Source: Pedobacter nyackensis
GTDB lineage: Bacteria > Bacteroidota > Bacteroidia > Sphingobacteriales > Sphingobacteriaceae
Length of the DNA: 64,000 bases
Direction of reading: 5' to 3'
Assembly (NCBI RefSeq): GCF_900176505.1
Contig: NZ_FWYB01000001.1
Span: 469,400 to 533,399 of the forward strand
Positions 44,982 to 54,150 of the stretch are shown here, piece after piece. Under the pieces are notes generated by a model. It did no database searches. It was not told the DNA's origin and saw nothing but the letters and a program-made list of their open reading frames with translations. The position numbers were made by a program, and so were the translations under genes. Position 1 is the stretch's first letter. Each line of letters begins with the position of its first letter.

Positions 44982-47066
44982 ATGACGATGAATTTTAAAA
45001 CCTTATATAAATCTCCTGTTGCATTAATGCTTTATGGGGTATGTTTATGCACTACCGTAAACGGACAAGTGGTACAAGTGGAGTCGGCGCCTTTTACTTT
45101 CGAACCAATGCCTAAGCATTCGGCGATAGCCATAACGGTTACAACAGCAATAGCTAATTATCATTATAAAAAAGTGAAGATTGATGATTCTCTTTCTACG
45201 CGCATATTTGATAATTACCTTAGTAAATTGGACAAAGCGCATGCAGTACTCCTGGCATCTGATGTGAAGGAATTTGAAAAGTATCGTTTCCAAATGGATG
45301 ATGCTTTAGTATCAGGTGATCTTTCGGGCGCTTTTAAATTGTTCGGTGTTTACGCAACACGGATGAACGAAAGGGCTGAATACGCTTTAGCCACGCTTAA
45401 AACGGCTCAAAACCTAAGTTCAACTGACGTTTATGATTTTAGCAGGGAGGAATTGCCTTGGTTTAATTCTCTGAAGGAAGAAGATCAGTATTGGAATAAA
45501 CGTATTCGTTACGAACTGATTTCCCTTAAGGCTGTAAATAACGACGAAAAGAAAGCCTATCAGACGCTTACCCGCAGATATGAGAAGCTTAAAAAAGGAT
45601 TAGATATCTTGAAAAGCGAAAATGCTTTTGAAGTGTTCATGAACGCATTTACGGAAACTGTAGATCCACATAGTACCTATTTCTCTCCAAAAGCATCTAC
45701 AGAGTTCAATATGCAGATGAACAAATCTTTGGAAGGAATCGGAATTACATTCAGTTTCCAGGATGAGCTTCCTGTGATCATATCAGTTGTTAAAGGTGGT
45801 CCGGTTGATAAAAGCGGCAAGATTGCCGTAAATGATCGTATTTTGGCCATTGCGCAAGGCGAGAACGGGGAATTTGAGGATGCAGTAGGATTAACTCAGG
45901 ATGAAGTAGTTCAGCGAACACGTGGTGCAAAAGGATCAATTGTTCGCCTCCGTATTTTACCTGCAGGAGCAGCATTGGTATCGAAACCTAAAGAGGTTAC
46001 TATCGTAAGGGATAAGATTATACTGGAAGATCAAAAGGTTAAAAGTGAGGTTAAATCAGTAAAACAAGGTAACAGTACTAAGAAAATCGGTATCATCAGT
46101 ATCCCGAACTTCTATTTTGATGCGGCAGCTTTTAATAAAGGGGATAAAGACTATGCCTCAACTACAGCTGATGTACGGAAAGCGCTAAAAGCTTTCGAAA
46201 CGCAAGGCGTTGAAGGAGTAATGGTCGACCTGCGTAACAATGGCGGTGGTTCTTTAAAAGAAGCGGTGGAGCTGACAGGTTTGTTCATAAATTATGGACC
46301 GGTAGTACAGGTGCGTAATGCCAATGGTAAAATTCAGGTGGAATCTGATAAAGACAGCCTGGTTGTATATGGAGGACCGTTAACCATATTGATTAACCGT
46401 TTAAGTGCATCAGCATCTGAAATTTTCTCAGCAGCGCTTCAGGATTATGGACGTGCCGTGATTATCGGAGAACAAAGTTATGGTAAAGGAACTGTTCAGA
46501 CAGTATATCCGGTTGGCCAGCTAACAGGACAAAATGATCCAAGTTTGGGTTCTCTGAAATTTACTATGGCGAAGTTCTACCGTGTGAATGGTGCCAGTAC
46601 ACAACATCGTGGGGTAACACCTGATATCAGTTTCCCATCTAAATATGAATCCTTAAATATTGGTGAAAGTGCGCTTAAAAATGTGCTTCCGTACGATGAG
46701 ATTGCTCAAGCGAGGTTTAGCCCGGTTGTAGGACTTAAAGGAGTTAATGAACTTAAACAGCATCATCAGGAAAGGATGAATGCCAGTCAGGAATTCAAGT
46801 TTTTGGTGGAGGACATTCAAAAGGTTAAGGAATCAAATGCTAAAAAAACAACAGTATTGGATCTTAATAAATTCGCTTTAGAACAACAAAAGCAGCAGGC
46901 AGATGAGTTAGCCCGTTTAAATAAACGTAGGAAATTGCAGGGATTACAACCTGTTGCCGCCTTAGGCGATCAGACGAAATCAGCTGTTGATTACGTTCAG
47001 GACGAAAGCTTGCAGATCACTGCAGAATTAATCAGTAAGTCTGCAGGTAAGTCGGCCAGTAAATAA
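44982..47066 (+). CDS. Carboxy-terminal processing protease, S41 family (second copy)
   Basis: The 694-residue protein has a signal peptide (about 1-29), a Tsp-like helical N-terminus (about 45-230), a PDZ domain (about 245-340; EGIGITFSFQDELPVIISVV) and the S41 core with RNNGGGSLKEAVELT, NRLSASASEIFSAALQDYGRAV and SYGKGTVQTVYP. Paralogue of the protease at 25504, but with a normal -7 box promoter and no ECF motif, so it is the likely housekeeping copy. A terminator follows. Confidence 0.93.
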   Translation: MTMNFKTLYKSPVALMLYGVCLCTTVNGQVVQVESAPFTFEPMPKHSAIAITVTTAIANYHYKKVKIDDSLSTRIFDNYLSKLDKAHAVLLASDVKEFEKYRFQMDDALVSGDLSGAFKLFGVYATRMNERAEYALATLKTAQNLSSTDVYDFSREELPWFNSLKEEDQYWNKRIRYELISLKAVNNDEKKAYQTLTRRYEKLKKGLDILKSENAFEVFMNAFTETVDPHSTYFSPKASTEFNMQMNKSLEGIGITFSFQDELPVIISVVKGGPVDKSGKIAVNDRILAIAQGENGEFEDAVGLTQDEVVQRTRGAKGSIVRLRILPAGAALVSKPKEVTIVRDKIILEDQKVKSEVKSVKQGNSTKKIGIISIPNFYFDAAAFNKGDKDYASTTADVRKALKAFETQGVEGVMVDLRNNGGGSLKEAVELTGLFINYGPVVQVRNANGKIQVESDKDSLVVYGGPLTILINRLSASASEIFSAALQDYGRAVIIGEQSYGKGTVQTVYPVGQLTGQNDPSLGSLKFTMAKFYRVNGASTQHRGVTPDISFPSKYESLNIGESALKNVLPYDEIAQARFSPVVGLKGVNELKQHHQERMNASQEFKFLVEDIQKVKESNAKKTTVLDLNKFALEQQKQQADELARLNKRRKLQGLQPVAALGDQTKSAVDYVQDESLQITAELISKSAGKSASK

Positions 47067-47103
47067 GAGAGATTTTTGTAGGGCACAGCGCTCTGCTTTA
47101 TTG

Positions 47104-47156
47104 AACGGATATTGTTCGGAAGAAGCCATTTGGTATCCGTACAGTATCCGTTTTTT
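47104..47156 (+). terminator. Intrinsic terminator after the S41 protease gene
   Basis: AACGGATA (47104-47111) pairs with TATCCGTT (47145-47152), followed by TTTTTTATTT. The loop is long and contains a second copy of TATCCGT, so other pairings are possible. Confidence 0.6.
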
Positions 47157-47290
47157 ATTTATAGTATAAAAAGCGCAAAATAAAACGCCAATTAATCCTG
47201 TAAAAAGGCAGCTTATTAAAAAAATAAAAGGCACTTTTGCAAAATTGAAAATCAATGGAATAATGATGTAAAAAGAACTGCGGATATTAT

Positions 47291-48661
47291 ATGGAAGAGG
47301 AAGTTGTTAAAGAGATCGTTAAACTAATAGAGCAGGATGACGACGCACAATTAAAAGTTTACCTGGATGATCTTAACATTTCGGATGTTGAGCATCTGAT
47401 AGATGAGCTTCCTCAACATGCAGTGAAATTTATTGATACGCTGTCTATAAAAAGGTCAGTGAATGTTTTCAGAATTCTCGATTTTCCTACCCAGGAAAGA
47501 ATCATTAAAAAACTTCCGGGAAATAAATTGGCTGAGCTGATTAATTTACTGCCTCCGGATGACCGTACCTCGTTATTTAGTGAACTGAAAGGTGATGCTG
47601 TAACAAAGCTCATTATCCTATTGCCTGCTAAAGATCGCGTAGAAGCGCTTTCGCTTTTAGGTTACGAAGAGGATAGTGTGGGTAGGTTGATGACGCCCGA
47701 TTATGTTGCAGTAAAAAAGGATTGGACAGTAAACCGGGTATTGTCGCACATCAGACGGTATGGTAAAAACTCTGAAACCATTGATGTAATCTATGTGATT
47801 GATAAGGATGGCGTATTGCTGGATGATATCCGAATCAGGGAAGTCCTGCTGGCCGATCCTGAAGCAAAAATAGGTACGCTGACTGATCACAGACTGATTT
47901 CACTTAAGGTGAATGATCCGCAGGAAGAGGCCATTAATGTGTTTAGAATGAACAATAGGGTGGCGTTACCCGTTGTTGATGACAATCATGTATTGCTGGG
48001 TATTGTTACGGTAGATGATATCTTATGGATTGCTAATGAGGAATACACTGAAGATATTCATAAAATAGGGGGTACGCAGGCCCTGGATGAACCTTACCTG
48101 GATGTTCCGGTATTTCAATTGTACAAAAAAAGGGTAGTTTGGTTAATTGTGCTTTTCTTCGGAGAGCTGTTAACCATTTTTGCGATGTCGAACTTTGAAC
48201 GACAAATAGAAAAGGTAGTTATTCTGGCCACCTTTATTCCATTAATTATATCAAGCGGTGGTAATAGTGGTTCACAAGCTGCAACGCTGATTATTCAGGC
48301 GATGGCACTAGGAGAGATTACCATTAAAGACTGGTGGCGCGTAATGCGGAGGGAGATATTCTCGGGTATCTTTTTAGGTGTTACTTTATGCTTATTAAGT
48401 TTCTCTGTGATCATTTGCTGGCAATTTATTGGCGGTTCACTTACCGAACCGGTGTTGATTGGCTTAGTGGTAGGCTGCTCACTGATCGGTGTGGTGTTGT
48501 GGGGAACCTTAATGGGCTCTATGTTGCCTTTGCTGTTAAAGAAGCTTGGGGCTGACCCTGCGGTGTCTTCTACGCCATTTGTAGCGACGCTGGTTGATGT
48601 AACAGGTCTGATCATTTACTTCTCAATGGCGCTGTTGTTTTTAAGGGGAGTGCTGCTCTAG
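47291..48661 (+). CDS. mgtE: Magnesium transporter MgtE
   Basis: The 456-residue protein has the cytosolic MgtE N domain (about 10-125; ELINLLPPDDRTSLFSEL), two CBS domains (about 135-255) with SVGRLMTPDYVAVKKDWTV and five membrane helices (about 285-455) including ISSGGNSGSQAATLIIQAMALGEI, the family signature of the pore. The CBS/N domain closes the channel when cytosolic magnesium is high. Length normal. Confidence 0.96.
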   Translation: MEEEVVKEIVKLIEQDDDAQLKVYLDDLNISDVEHLIDELPQHAVKFIDTLSIKRSVNVFRILDFPTQERIIKKLPGNKLAELINLLPPDDRTSLFSELKGDAVTKLIILLPAKDRVEALSLLGYEEDSVGRLMTPDYVAVKKDWTVNRVLSHIRRYGKNSETIDVIYVIDKDGVLLDDIRIREVLLADPEAKIGTLTDHRLISLKVNDPQEEAINVFRMNNRVALPVVDDNHVLLGIVTVDDILWIANEEYTEDIHKIGGTQALDEPYLDVPVFQLYKKRVVWLIVLFFGELLTIFAMSNFERQIEKVVILATFIPLIISSGGNSGSQAATLIIQAMALGEITIKDWWRVMRREIFSGIFLGVTLCLLSFSVIICWQFIGGSLTEPVLIGLVVGCSLIGVVLWGTLMGSMLPLLLKKLGADPAVSSTPFVATLVDVTGLIIYFSMALLFLRGVLL

Positions 48662-48670
48662 CATTTGGCT

Positions 48671-48707
48671 TAAAAACAAAAGGCTGCTCATGATTGATGA
48701 ACAGCCT
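48671..48707 (-). terminator. Minus-strand terminator after the FKBP gene
   Basis: On the minus strand AGGCTGTTCAT (48707-48697) pairs with ATGAGCAGCCT (48691-48681) with one mismatch, then TTTTGTTTTT (48680-48671). Confidence 0.75.
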
Positions 48708-48735
48708 CCTGAATGAATATTATTTATTACGATTG

Positions 48736-49227
48736 TTAAGGGTTTTTAACTTCTGCAAGTTTTATAGTAAAATCAAGTACAGAGTTAGCAGGAATACCCG
48801 GCATAGCGGCATTTCCATACGCGTATTGAGAAGGGATGAAAAGTCTGATTTCTGCACCTTTCTGAATATAAGGGATTCCGATTTGCCAGCCAGCAATTAA
48901 ACCGCCAAGTTGGAATTCCCGGGCGGTACCTCCACTGCTGTCAAAGTTTTTGGTCTCGCCTAGTACTTTACCAGCATAATCTACAGTAACTAATGTATTC
49001 CTATTGTACGATGCCGTTCCGCTACCAGGTGTGATCACCTGATAAAACACACCGGATTTATCTTTTATCGTCTCGATTTTATTGGCCGTTACATAACTTC
49101 TAATAGCGGTAGTATCTTTTGTAAATTGTGCTGCAGCATCAAAATTATCGATGTCTGTTTTGCATGAAGTAACAGCACTTGCTACACCGGCTAAAAGAAC
49201 TAAGTATTTTATTTTGTTTATCAACAT
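48736..49227 (-). CDS. FKBP-type peptidyl-prolyl cis-trans isomerase lipoprotein
   Basis: The 163-residue lipoprotein has a lipobox (AVTSC, Cys about 22), a linker and one FKBP domain (about 65-163; VTVDYAGKVLGE, FQLGGLIAGWQIGI, GAEIRLFIPSQYAYG). It helps fold periplasmic or outer-membrane proteins. Next to ychF, same strand (20 bases apart). Confidence 0.92.
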   Translation of the reverse strand: MLINKIKYLVLLAGVASAVTSCKTDIDNFDAAAQFTKDTTAIRSYVTANKIETIKDKSGVFYQVITPGSGTASYNRNTLVTVDYAGKVLGETKNFDSSGGTAREFQLGGLIAGWQIGIPYIQKGAEIRLFIPSQYAYGNAAMPGIPANSVLDFTIKLAEVKNP

Positions 49228-49247
49228 GATTTGTATCAGTTTAAAAT

Positions 49248-50342
49248 TTAAACATTAAAACGGAAGTGCATGATATCACCATCCTCTACAACGTAAGTTT
49301 TTCCTTCAACGCTTAGCTTACCTGCGTCTTTACATGCGTTTTCAGAACCTAAGGTTACAAAGTCGTTGTATTTAATTACCTCAGCACGGATAAAACCTTT
49401 TTCGAAATCAGTATGGATCACACCGGCAGACTGAGGTGCGGTAAATCCTTTAGTGATGGTCCAGGCGCGTACTTCCTGTACACCAGCAGTAAAGTAAGTG
49501 TATAAGTCTAATAAGCGGTATGCAGCAACAATAAGTTTGTTTACACCTGATTCTGTTAAGCCAAGGTCAGCTAAAAACTCCTGACGCTCTTCGTAGCTTT
49601 CCAGTTCAGCAATTTCTGATTCTATTTTAGCAGAAATAACCAATACCTCAGCATTTTCATTTTTTACAGCCTCTTTAACACGGTCAACATAAGCATTACC
49701 GTTAATTACAGAGTTCTCATCTACGTTACAAACATACATTACCGGCTTTTGAGTTAATAAGCCTAATTCTTGTATAAAGTCAAAATCTTCAGGAGCTACA
49801 GCCGCAGAGCGAGCTGAATTTCCACTTTCCAGATGCGTCTTGATTACACTGAGTATATCGAAAGTTTTTTTGGCGTCCTTATCATTCTTAGCCAATTTTT
49901 CTACTTTTTGGATGCGTTTGGTAACGGTATCCAGATCTTTCAACTGTAGTTCTGTATCAATGATTTCTTTATCGCGGATGGGATCAACAGAACCATCTAC
50001 GTGGATCACATTTCCATCGTCGAAGCAACGTAAAACATGGATCACGGCGTTAGTAGCCCTGATGTTACCTAAAAATTGGTTACCTAAACCTTCGCCTTTG
50101 GATGCACCTTTTACCAGACCTGCAATATCTACGATCTCAATGGTGTTTGGAACGATGCGATTTGGCTTAACCAACTCAGCTAATTTGGTTAATCTTTCGT
50201 CCGGTACGGTAATTACGCCTATATTCGGCTCAATAGTACAAAAAGGGAAGTTTGCTGCCTGCGCTTTTGCGTTAGATAAACAGTTAAATAATGTAGATTT
50301 TCCAACATTTGGTAAACCAACGATACCACATTGTAATGCCAT
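49248..50342 (-). CDS. ychF: Redox-regulated ATPase YchF
   Basis: The 364-residue P-loop protein has G1 GLPNVGKSTLFN (about 8-19), the G3 DIAGLVKGASKGEGLGN box, a NVDE motif in place of the GTPase NKxD (giving ATP preference), a helical coiled region and a C-terminal TGS-like domain (GFIRAEVIKYNDFV, DGDIMHFRFNV). Universal ribosome-associated ATPase of translation and stress. A -7 box TACCTTTG lies on the minus strand at 50375-50368. Confidence 0.97.
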   Translation of the reverse strand: MALQCGIVGLPNVGKSTLFNCLSNAKAQAANFPFCTIEPNIGVITVPDERLTKLAELVKPNRIVPNTIEIVDIAGLVKGASKGEGLGNQFLGNIRATNAVIHVLRCFDDGNVIHVDGSVDPIRDKEIIDTELQLKDLDTVTKRIQKVEKLAKNDKDAKKTFDILSVIKTHLESGNSARSAAVAPEDFDFIQELGLLTQKPVMYVCNVDENSVINGNAYVDRVKEAVKNENAEVLVISAKIESEIAELESYEERQEFLADLGLTESGVNKLIVAAYRLLDLYTYFTAGVQEVRAWTITKGFTAPQSAGVIHTDFEKGFIRAEVIKYNDFVTLGSENACKDAGKLSVEGKTYVVEDGDIMHFRFNV

Positions 50343-50442
50343 GAATTAATTTTTTCTTGATTTGGGGCAAAGGTATCAATTTTTTAAAAATATTTTTTAT
50401 GTTTAGGGCTACTTAAACCTTATTGAGTAATAATTAACAATT

Positions 50443-50928
50443 ATGGAGAATTTTGAAGATACTGAGCCAACAGCTGGTGCAGAACAGGAGCAGGAGCAGG
50501 AGCAATTAGTGGTAACAGAAGAGATCAGACGTTATATTTATGAAACAGCAAGGTGGACTAAGTTTCTTTCTATAGTAGGGTTGGTGTTTTCATTATTGAT
50601 AGCGCTTATGGCTTTTAGTGCAACGGCTATCGTGGAGGGGCTTTCAATGGTAACTCCGGCCAATCCATTGGTACAGTTGGGCACAACTTTTTTAACGGTA
50701 TATTTTTTATGTATCTCGTTAATGATATTTTATCCAAGCTTTTTGCTGTTTAAATATGCTAATGCAGCTAATACTGCCGTATTGTATGCCGATCAGGAGA
50801 ATTTTACCATAGCAATGGAAAAGATGAAGTCGGTGTTTAAGTTCTGGGGTATCATCGTTATCATTATGCTAGCTCTGAATGCATTGAGCTTTGTATTGGC
50901 TATAATCGCTAAGCTTGGCGTTGCGTAG
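50443..50928 (+). CDS. DUF5362-like two-helix membrane protein
   Basis: The 161-residue protein has an acidic N-terminus with an EQEQEQEQ tract (from a GAGCAG DNA repeat), then hydrophobic segments near 45-65 and 80-105 and a C-terminal helix at 135-158. Resembles DUF5362 proteins of Bacteroidota. Function unknown. Divergent from ychF; its end overlaps the next minus-strand gene by 20 bases. Confidence 0.75.
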   Translation: MENFEDTEPTAGAEQEQEQEQLVVTEEIRRYIYETARWTKFLSIVGLVFSLLIALMAFSATAIVEGLSMVTPANPLVQLGTTFLTVYFLCISLMIFYPSFLLFKYANAANTAVLYADQENFTIAMEKMKSVFKFWGIIVIIMLALNALSFVLAIIAKLGVA

Positions 50929-51607
50929 TCGTTTCTATTGTATGCTTAAATGTTTTGATTTCTTTTTTAAGCAAACTTTCGAAGTACGGATTTAACAATT
51001 TAGCAAGTCCTAGCCCAAGTCCGCCTGCAGGTGGGTGATAGGAGAGGACGATCTTTAATAGTGTTTCCTGTGGGTTGGATGTTTTTGCGAATTCAACCCT
51101 TCCAACATGATGAAATAGGGAGCCTGGGATAGATCGCCATCCGATCAGATGTCCGGGCTCATCTTTAACAATCTCTGCATTCCAGTCAATAGCGAACAGA
51201 TTACCCATCACATTTGATTTCCATTTGGAAAGGTTCTCTTCTTCTATTTCTACACTCAAAAGGTGTTTTACACTTCCAGGAAGATTATTCAAATTGCGCC
51301 AATAGGCATATACTTCTGCTGCGGGGCGTTCGATAACAAACTCACCCCTGATGTTTATGGCATGGGGTTTACTGGCATCAATCCCTAATCTTTCGTATAG
51401 TAGACAGCGTCCTGTAAAGGCACGGTAAGTGAGGTATGCACCATACAAAAACTGCGCCTTCAATGGTCTTTTTATCCCCCGGCTAATCAATATGCCTCCT
51501 AAAAACATGGATACCATGCGCTCATTCAGCCCGATGTTTTCATATTGATGCTTTTCGATAGAAAATTTTCCAGAACGGAGTTTTAGATTGCTTTGGTGTA
51601 TGTTCAT
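50909..51607 (-). CDS. DUF2892 plus SRPBCC (polyketide cyclase-like) protein
   Basis: The 232-residue protein has an N-terminal DUF2892-like hydrophobic hairpin (about 20-65; NERMVSMFLGGILISRG) and a START/SRPBCC domain (about 80-220; GEFVIERPAAEVYAYWRNLNNLP and GRVEFAKTS) that binds a hydrophobic ligand. Such fusions occur in stress-related gene sets. Start overlaps the small gene at 51604 by 4 bases (ATGA), so the two are coupled. Confidence 0.85.
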   Translation of the reverse strand: MNIHQSNLKLRSGKFSIEKHQYENIGLNERMVSMFLGGILISRGIKRPLKAQFLYGAYLTYRAFTGRCLLYERLGIDASKPHAINIRGEFVIERPAAEVYAYWRNLNNLPGSVKHLLSVEIEEENLSKWKSNVMGNLFAIDWNAEIVKDEPGHLIGWRSIPGSLFHHVGRVEFAKTSNPQETLLKIVLSYHPPAGGLGLGLAKLLNPYFESLLKKEIKTFKHTIETTTQRQA

Positions 51608-51849
51608 AGTGTAGCAGTTATGGCTTCCCCGATTTCTTCAACTGTTTTGTTGTCCAGTTCTCCCCATATTTGCTCCCAGGTTCCATCTTCCTCTCTTCTG
51701 ATCTGGGTGATGTTTTTACCCTCCAGATTGCATTTGAAATATTCAACGCCATCTGTGGTTTCTTCAGGACTTACTTGAATGGTTTGGTCTTTCCCATTTA
51801 AGTTAATTGTGATTTTAAAGCTTCGCTGATATGATTCTTTCTCGCCCAT
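51604..51849 (-). CDS. Small conserved-looking protein of unknown function
   Basis: The 81-residue product is acidic, with beta-strand-like parts FKITINLNGKDQTIQVSPEE and YFKCNLEGKNITQIRREEDG. No signal peptide or membrane helix. Its stop overlaps the start of the SRPBCC gene by 4 bases, typical of coupled expression. I do not recognise a family. Confidence 0.7.
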   Translation of the reverse strand: MGEKESYQRSFKITINLNGKDQTIQVSPEETTDGVEYFKCNLEGKNITQIRREEDGTWEQIWGELDNKTVEEIGEAITATL

Positions 51850-51956
51850 GGTGGTTATAATAAAGGTTAGATACTAACAAATGCGTTAGATGTTAACACT
51901 TTAGCTGGAATTAAGTTTTATTTTTTTAATTTGCGCCACCAAAATAAATCATTCCC

Positions 51957-52412
51957 ATGATAGACAATAGTAGTTATCCTGAAATTTACCAGGGGTATTT
52001 CGATTACCGGGAACCCTATACCGAAAATCTGGACGATATTTACCAAAAACCTGTTGTAATCCCTATTTATCACCTTGAAGAGCTGTTTAATGATCAGGCT
52101 ATGAATGATATTTATAGGTGTAATGAGATTTGTAATGATCCCAATTTTAAAGATGAGTTTGAAGCGTTGAATGCGCAGTTAAAGGAACGGGATATGCATA
52201 TTTTTAGGTACTTTCATTTTATTGCGGTACAAAGACATGTTTTTCCTGAGTTAAAAATGAAATACCGCGACTTTTATGAACTGGAACATACTTTAAAGCA
52301 GTTCGAATTTATAGGATATGACGTGAGTAAGGCCCGGGAAACCGATCTGGTTAAAAGAAAACGTCAATTACTGGAATTTCAGGCAAAATTGTGCTACAGG
52401 CAGTTTGCTTAA
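51957..52412 (+). CDS. Hypothetical soluble protein
   Basis: The 151-residue protein starts MIDNSSYPEIYQGYFDYRE and is rich in aromatic and acidic residues, mostly helical (ELEHTLKQFEFIGYDVSKA). No signal sequence or known motif. The ATG is preceded by a TTTAATTTGCG -7-like box. I do not recognise a function. Confidence 0.65.
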   Translation: MIDNSSYPEIYQGYFDYREPYTENLDDIYQKPVVIPIYHLEELFNDQAMNDIYRCNEICNDPNFKDEFEALNAQLKERDMHIFRYFHFIAVQRHVFPELKMKYRDFYELEHTLKQFEFIGYDVSKARETDLVKRKRQLLEFQAKLCYRQFA

Positions 52413-52464
52413 GCTTAATTGATTATTATTCCTTTTTACTAGCTTTATAAATAAATTAGATCGT

Positions 52465-52977
52465 ATGAAAATGAGTCGTTTCGTAGTCTTGTTGTTGATG
52501 TTATTACCATTTGCATCTATCGCGCAACAGGATTCAAGTACCTTAACAAAAATAGGCGATAGCATTCCACAATTCTCATTCGAAATAGAAAGAGGGAAAA
52601 AGGTGAACATCAGCGATTATAAAGGGAAATTAATATTGATTAATCTTTTTGCTACCTGGTGTCCTCCATGTAATGCTGAACTTCCGGAAGTGCAAAAACA
52701 AATATGGGATAAGCATAGCAGCAATAGCAATTTTGCTTTTTTTGTATTCGGACGTGAAGAAGGCTGGGATAAATTAGAACCTTTTAAAAAGGCTAAAGGG
52801 TTTACTTTTCCTATACTCCCGGATCTTGACCGCAGTATCTTTAAACAGTTTGCTACGCAGTCTATTCCGCGAAACATTCTCATCGATCAAAATGGCAAGA
52901 TCATTTATCAATCTATAGGCTATACCGAAAAGGAATTCGCTCAAATGGTTGCATTGATTAATAAGAATCTTGAGTAG
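52465..52977 (+). CDS. Small TlpA/ResA-like thiol-disulfide oxidoreductase
   Basis: The 170-residue protein has a signal peptide (about 1-20, ASIAQQ) and one thioredoxin domain with FATWCPPCNAELPEVQ (Cys66/Cys69) and the cis-proline segment SIPRNILIDQNG. It lacks the DUF4369 domain of the larger TlpA paralogues. Alone on its strand, no ECF motif in front. Confidence 0.9.
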   Translation: MKMSRFVVLLLMLLPFASIAQQDSSTLTKIGDSIPQFSFEIERGKKVNISDYKGKLILINLFATWCPPCNAELPEVQKQIWDKHSSNSNFAFFVFGREEGWDKLEPFKKAKGFTFPILPDLDRSIFKQFATQSIPRNILIDQNGKIIYQSIGYTEKEFAQMVALINKNLE

Positions 52978-52980
52978 TAC

Positions 52981-53097
52981 CTAAAGGGGCAAACGTACCA
53001 TGGTACCTGTCAAGCTGAAGTCTATGCTGGTCCAGGTAAACCAGATCTGGTTATGAGGGTTAACCTTTATAGGCATTAAAACATATTTTCTTTCACC
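52981..53097 (-). pseudogene. Possible C-terminal gene remnant on the minus strand
   Basis: A minus-strand frame ending at 52981 reads protein-like: GERKYVLMPIKVNPHN then QIWFTWTSIDFSLTGTM and VRLPL before the stop. It has no sensible start and its upstream part merges with the candidate ECF promoter at 53092. It may be the tail of a deleted gene. Two perfect palindromes, GTACCATGGTAC (52995-53006) and AACCAGATCTGGTT (53039-53052), lie within it. Confidence 0.3.
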
Positions 53098-53119
53098 CTT
53101 TTTTTGTTGTTGTTCGCCT
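53092..53119 (+). promoter_or_regulatory. Candidate ECF-sigma promoter, copy 4 (distant TlpA pair)
   Basis: TTCACCC (53092-53098), 16 bases, CGCCT (53115-53119). ATG of the TlpA gene is 47 bases further. It lies 24 kb from the sigma gene. Confidence 0.7.
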
Positions 53120-53166
53120 GTATTTGATATGCGCTTATTAATTGCGCAGTTAAACCGTAGCCAACC

Positions 53167-54144
53167 ATGAAACTAACCATTAGTTATTTTGCATTTCTAT
53201 TTCTGTTTTTAAGTCAGGCTCATGCGGGATATATCATTAAAGGAGAAATAACGGGGATTAAATATGGTAAGGCCTGGATTGTATCTCAGGGCAATAATCA
53301 AGTCATCGCTCAACCGGTTGAGATTGAAAACGGGCGTTTCGAATTGAGGGGTGAGGTTAAACACTTAATGGCTTCAGTACTACACATTAATCAGAAAAAA
53401 TGGAACTTCATTTTGGAAAACAAAACCATAATTATAAAAGGCAACATTGAACATTTATCAACGCGTGCTTTTAAGGGAAGTCCTTTAACAGATTTTTATC
53501 AGCAGTTTTTAGATGTTACTGTGCCGCTCAGACTGGAGCTGATCCGGAATAATCCGGATAATGAATTGTCGGCCTATATGGCCCACTTGCTTTTTAATAC
53601 GCCATATGATGTAGCGGTTGAATCTTATGGACTTCTTGGTCCTATCGGGAAGCAATTTTATCATGGTAAATTACTGAAACAGAAATTGGATCTCATGGCC
53701 AAAGCCCGTCCGGGACGGCAGGTGCCAGTATTTAAAATGTTAGCAACCAATGGAGAGCAAATAGACTTAACGCCCTATGCCGGAAAAGTAATTGTGATTG
53801 ATTTTTGGGCTTCCTGGTGTGGCCCATGTCGTGCAGAGATACCTCATTTGCGTAAAGTTTATCAGAAATTTAAAGATCAAGGGGTGATCTTTTTAAGTGT
53901 TTCTATGGATACACACGATAAAGAGTGGAGAAAAGCACTTGATGAGGAGAAAATGGAATGGGTACAGGCAAGGGATGAAAGGGGTTTTAATGTTGCCGGC
54001 CTGCGGAGTGTATTTGGTTTTGATAGTATCCCTTTCCTGGTTGTAGTTAAAGCCGATGGGAAGATTGCCGCATCAATTGATTATAAAATTAAACATACAC
54101 TTGAGGCCGAAATAGAAAGATCTATTAAAGAAAGAGCAAACTAA
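53167..54144 (+). CDS. TlpA-like thiol-disulfide reductase with DUF4369-like N-terminus
   Basis: The 325-residue protein has a signal peptide (about 1-20, SQAHAG), a DUF4369-like domain (about 22-110; IIKGEITGIKYGKAWIV), linker, and a thioredoxin domain (about 188-325) with WASWCGPCRAE (Cys218/Cys221) and SIPFLVVVKADG. Preceded by a two-box ECF-type promoter and 6 bases upstream of a redoxin-like partner gene. Confidence 0.9.
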   Translation: MKLTISYFAFLFLFLSQAHAGYIIKGEITGIKYGKAWIVSQGNNQVIAQPVEIENGRFELRGEVKHLMASVLHINQKKWNFILENKTIIIKGNIEHLSTRAFKGSPLTDFYQQFLDVTVPLRLELIRNNPDNELSAYMAHLLFNTPYDVAVESYGLLGPIGKQFYHGKLLKQKLDLMAKARPGRQVPVFKMLATNGEQIDLTPYAGKVIVIDFWASWCGPCRAEIPHLRKVYQKFKDQGVIFLSVSMDTHDKEWRKALDEEKMEWVQARDERGFNVAGLRSVFGFDSIPFLVVVKADGKIAASIDYKIKHTLEAEIERSIKERAN

Positions 54145-54150
54145 ATATTT

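Noticed and set aside
49840..50349. 169-codon plus-strand open frame
   Set aside because: Fully antisense to ychF, with Ser/Leu-rich composition; a shadow of ychF codons.
50480..50502. GAGCAG microsatellite in the DUF5362-like gene
   Set aside because: Short in-frame repeat coding for Glu-Gln; ordinary low complexity, not enough copies to claim phase variation.
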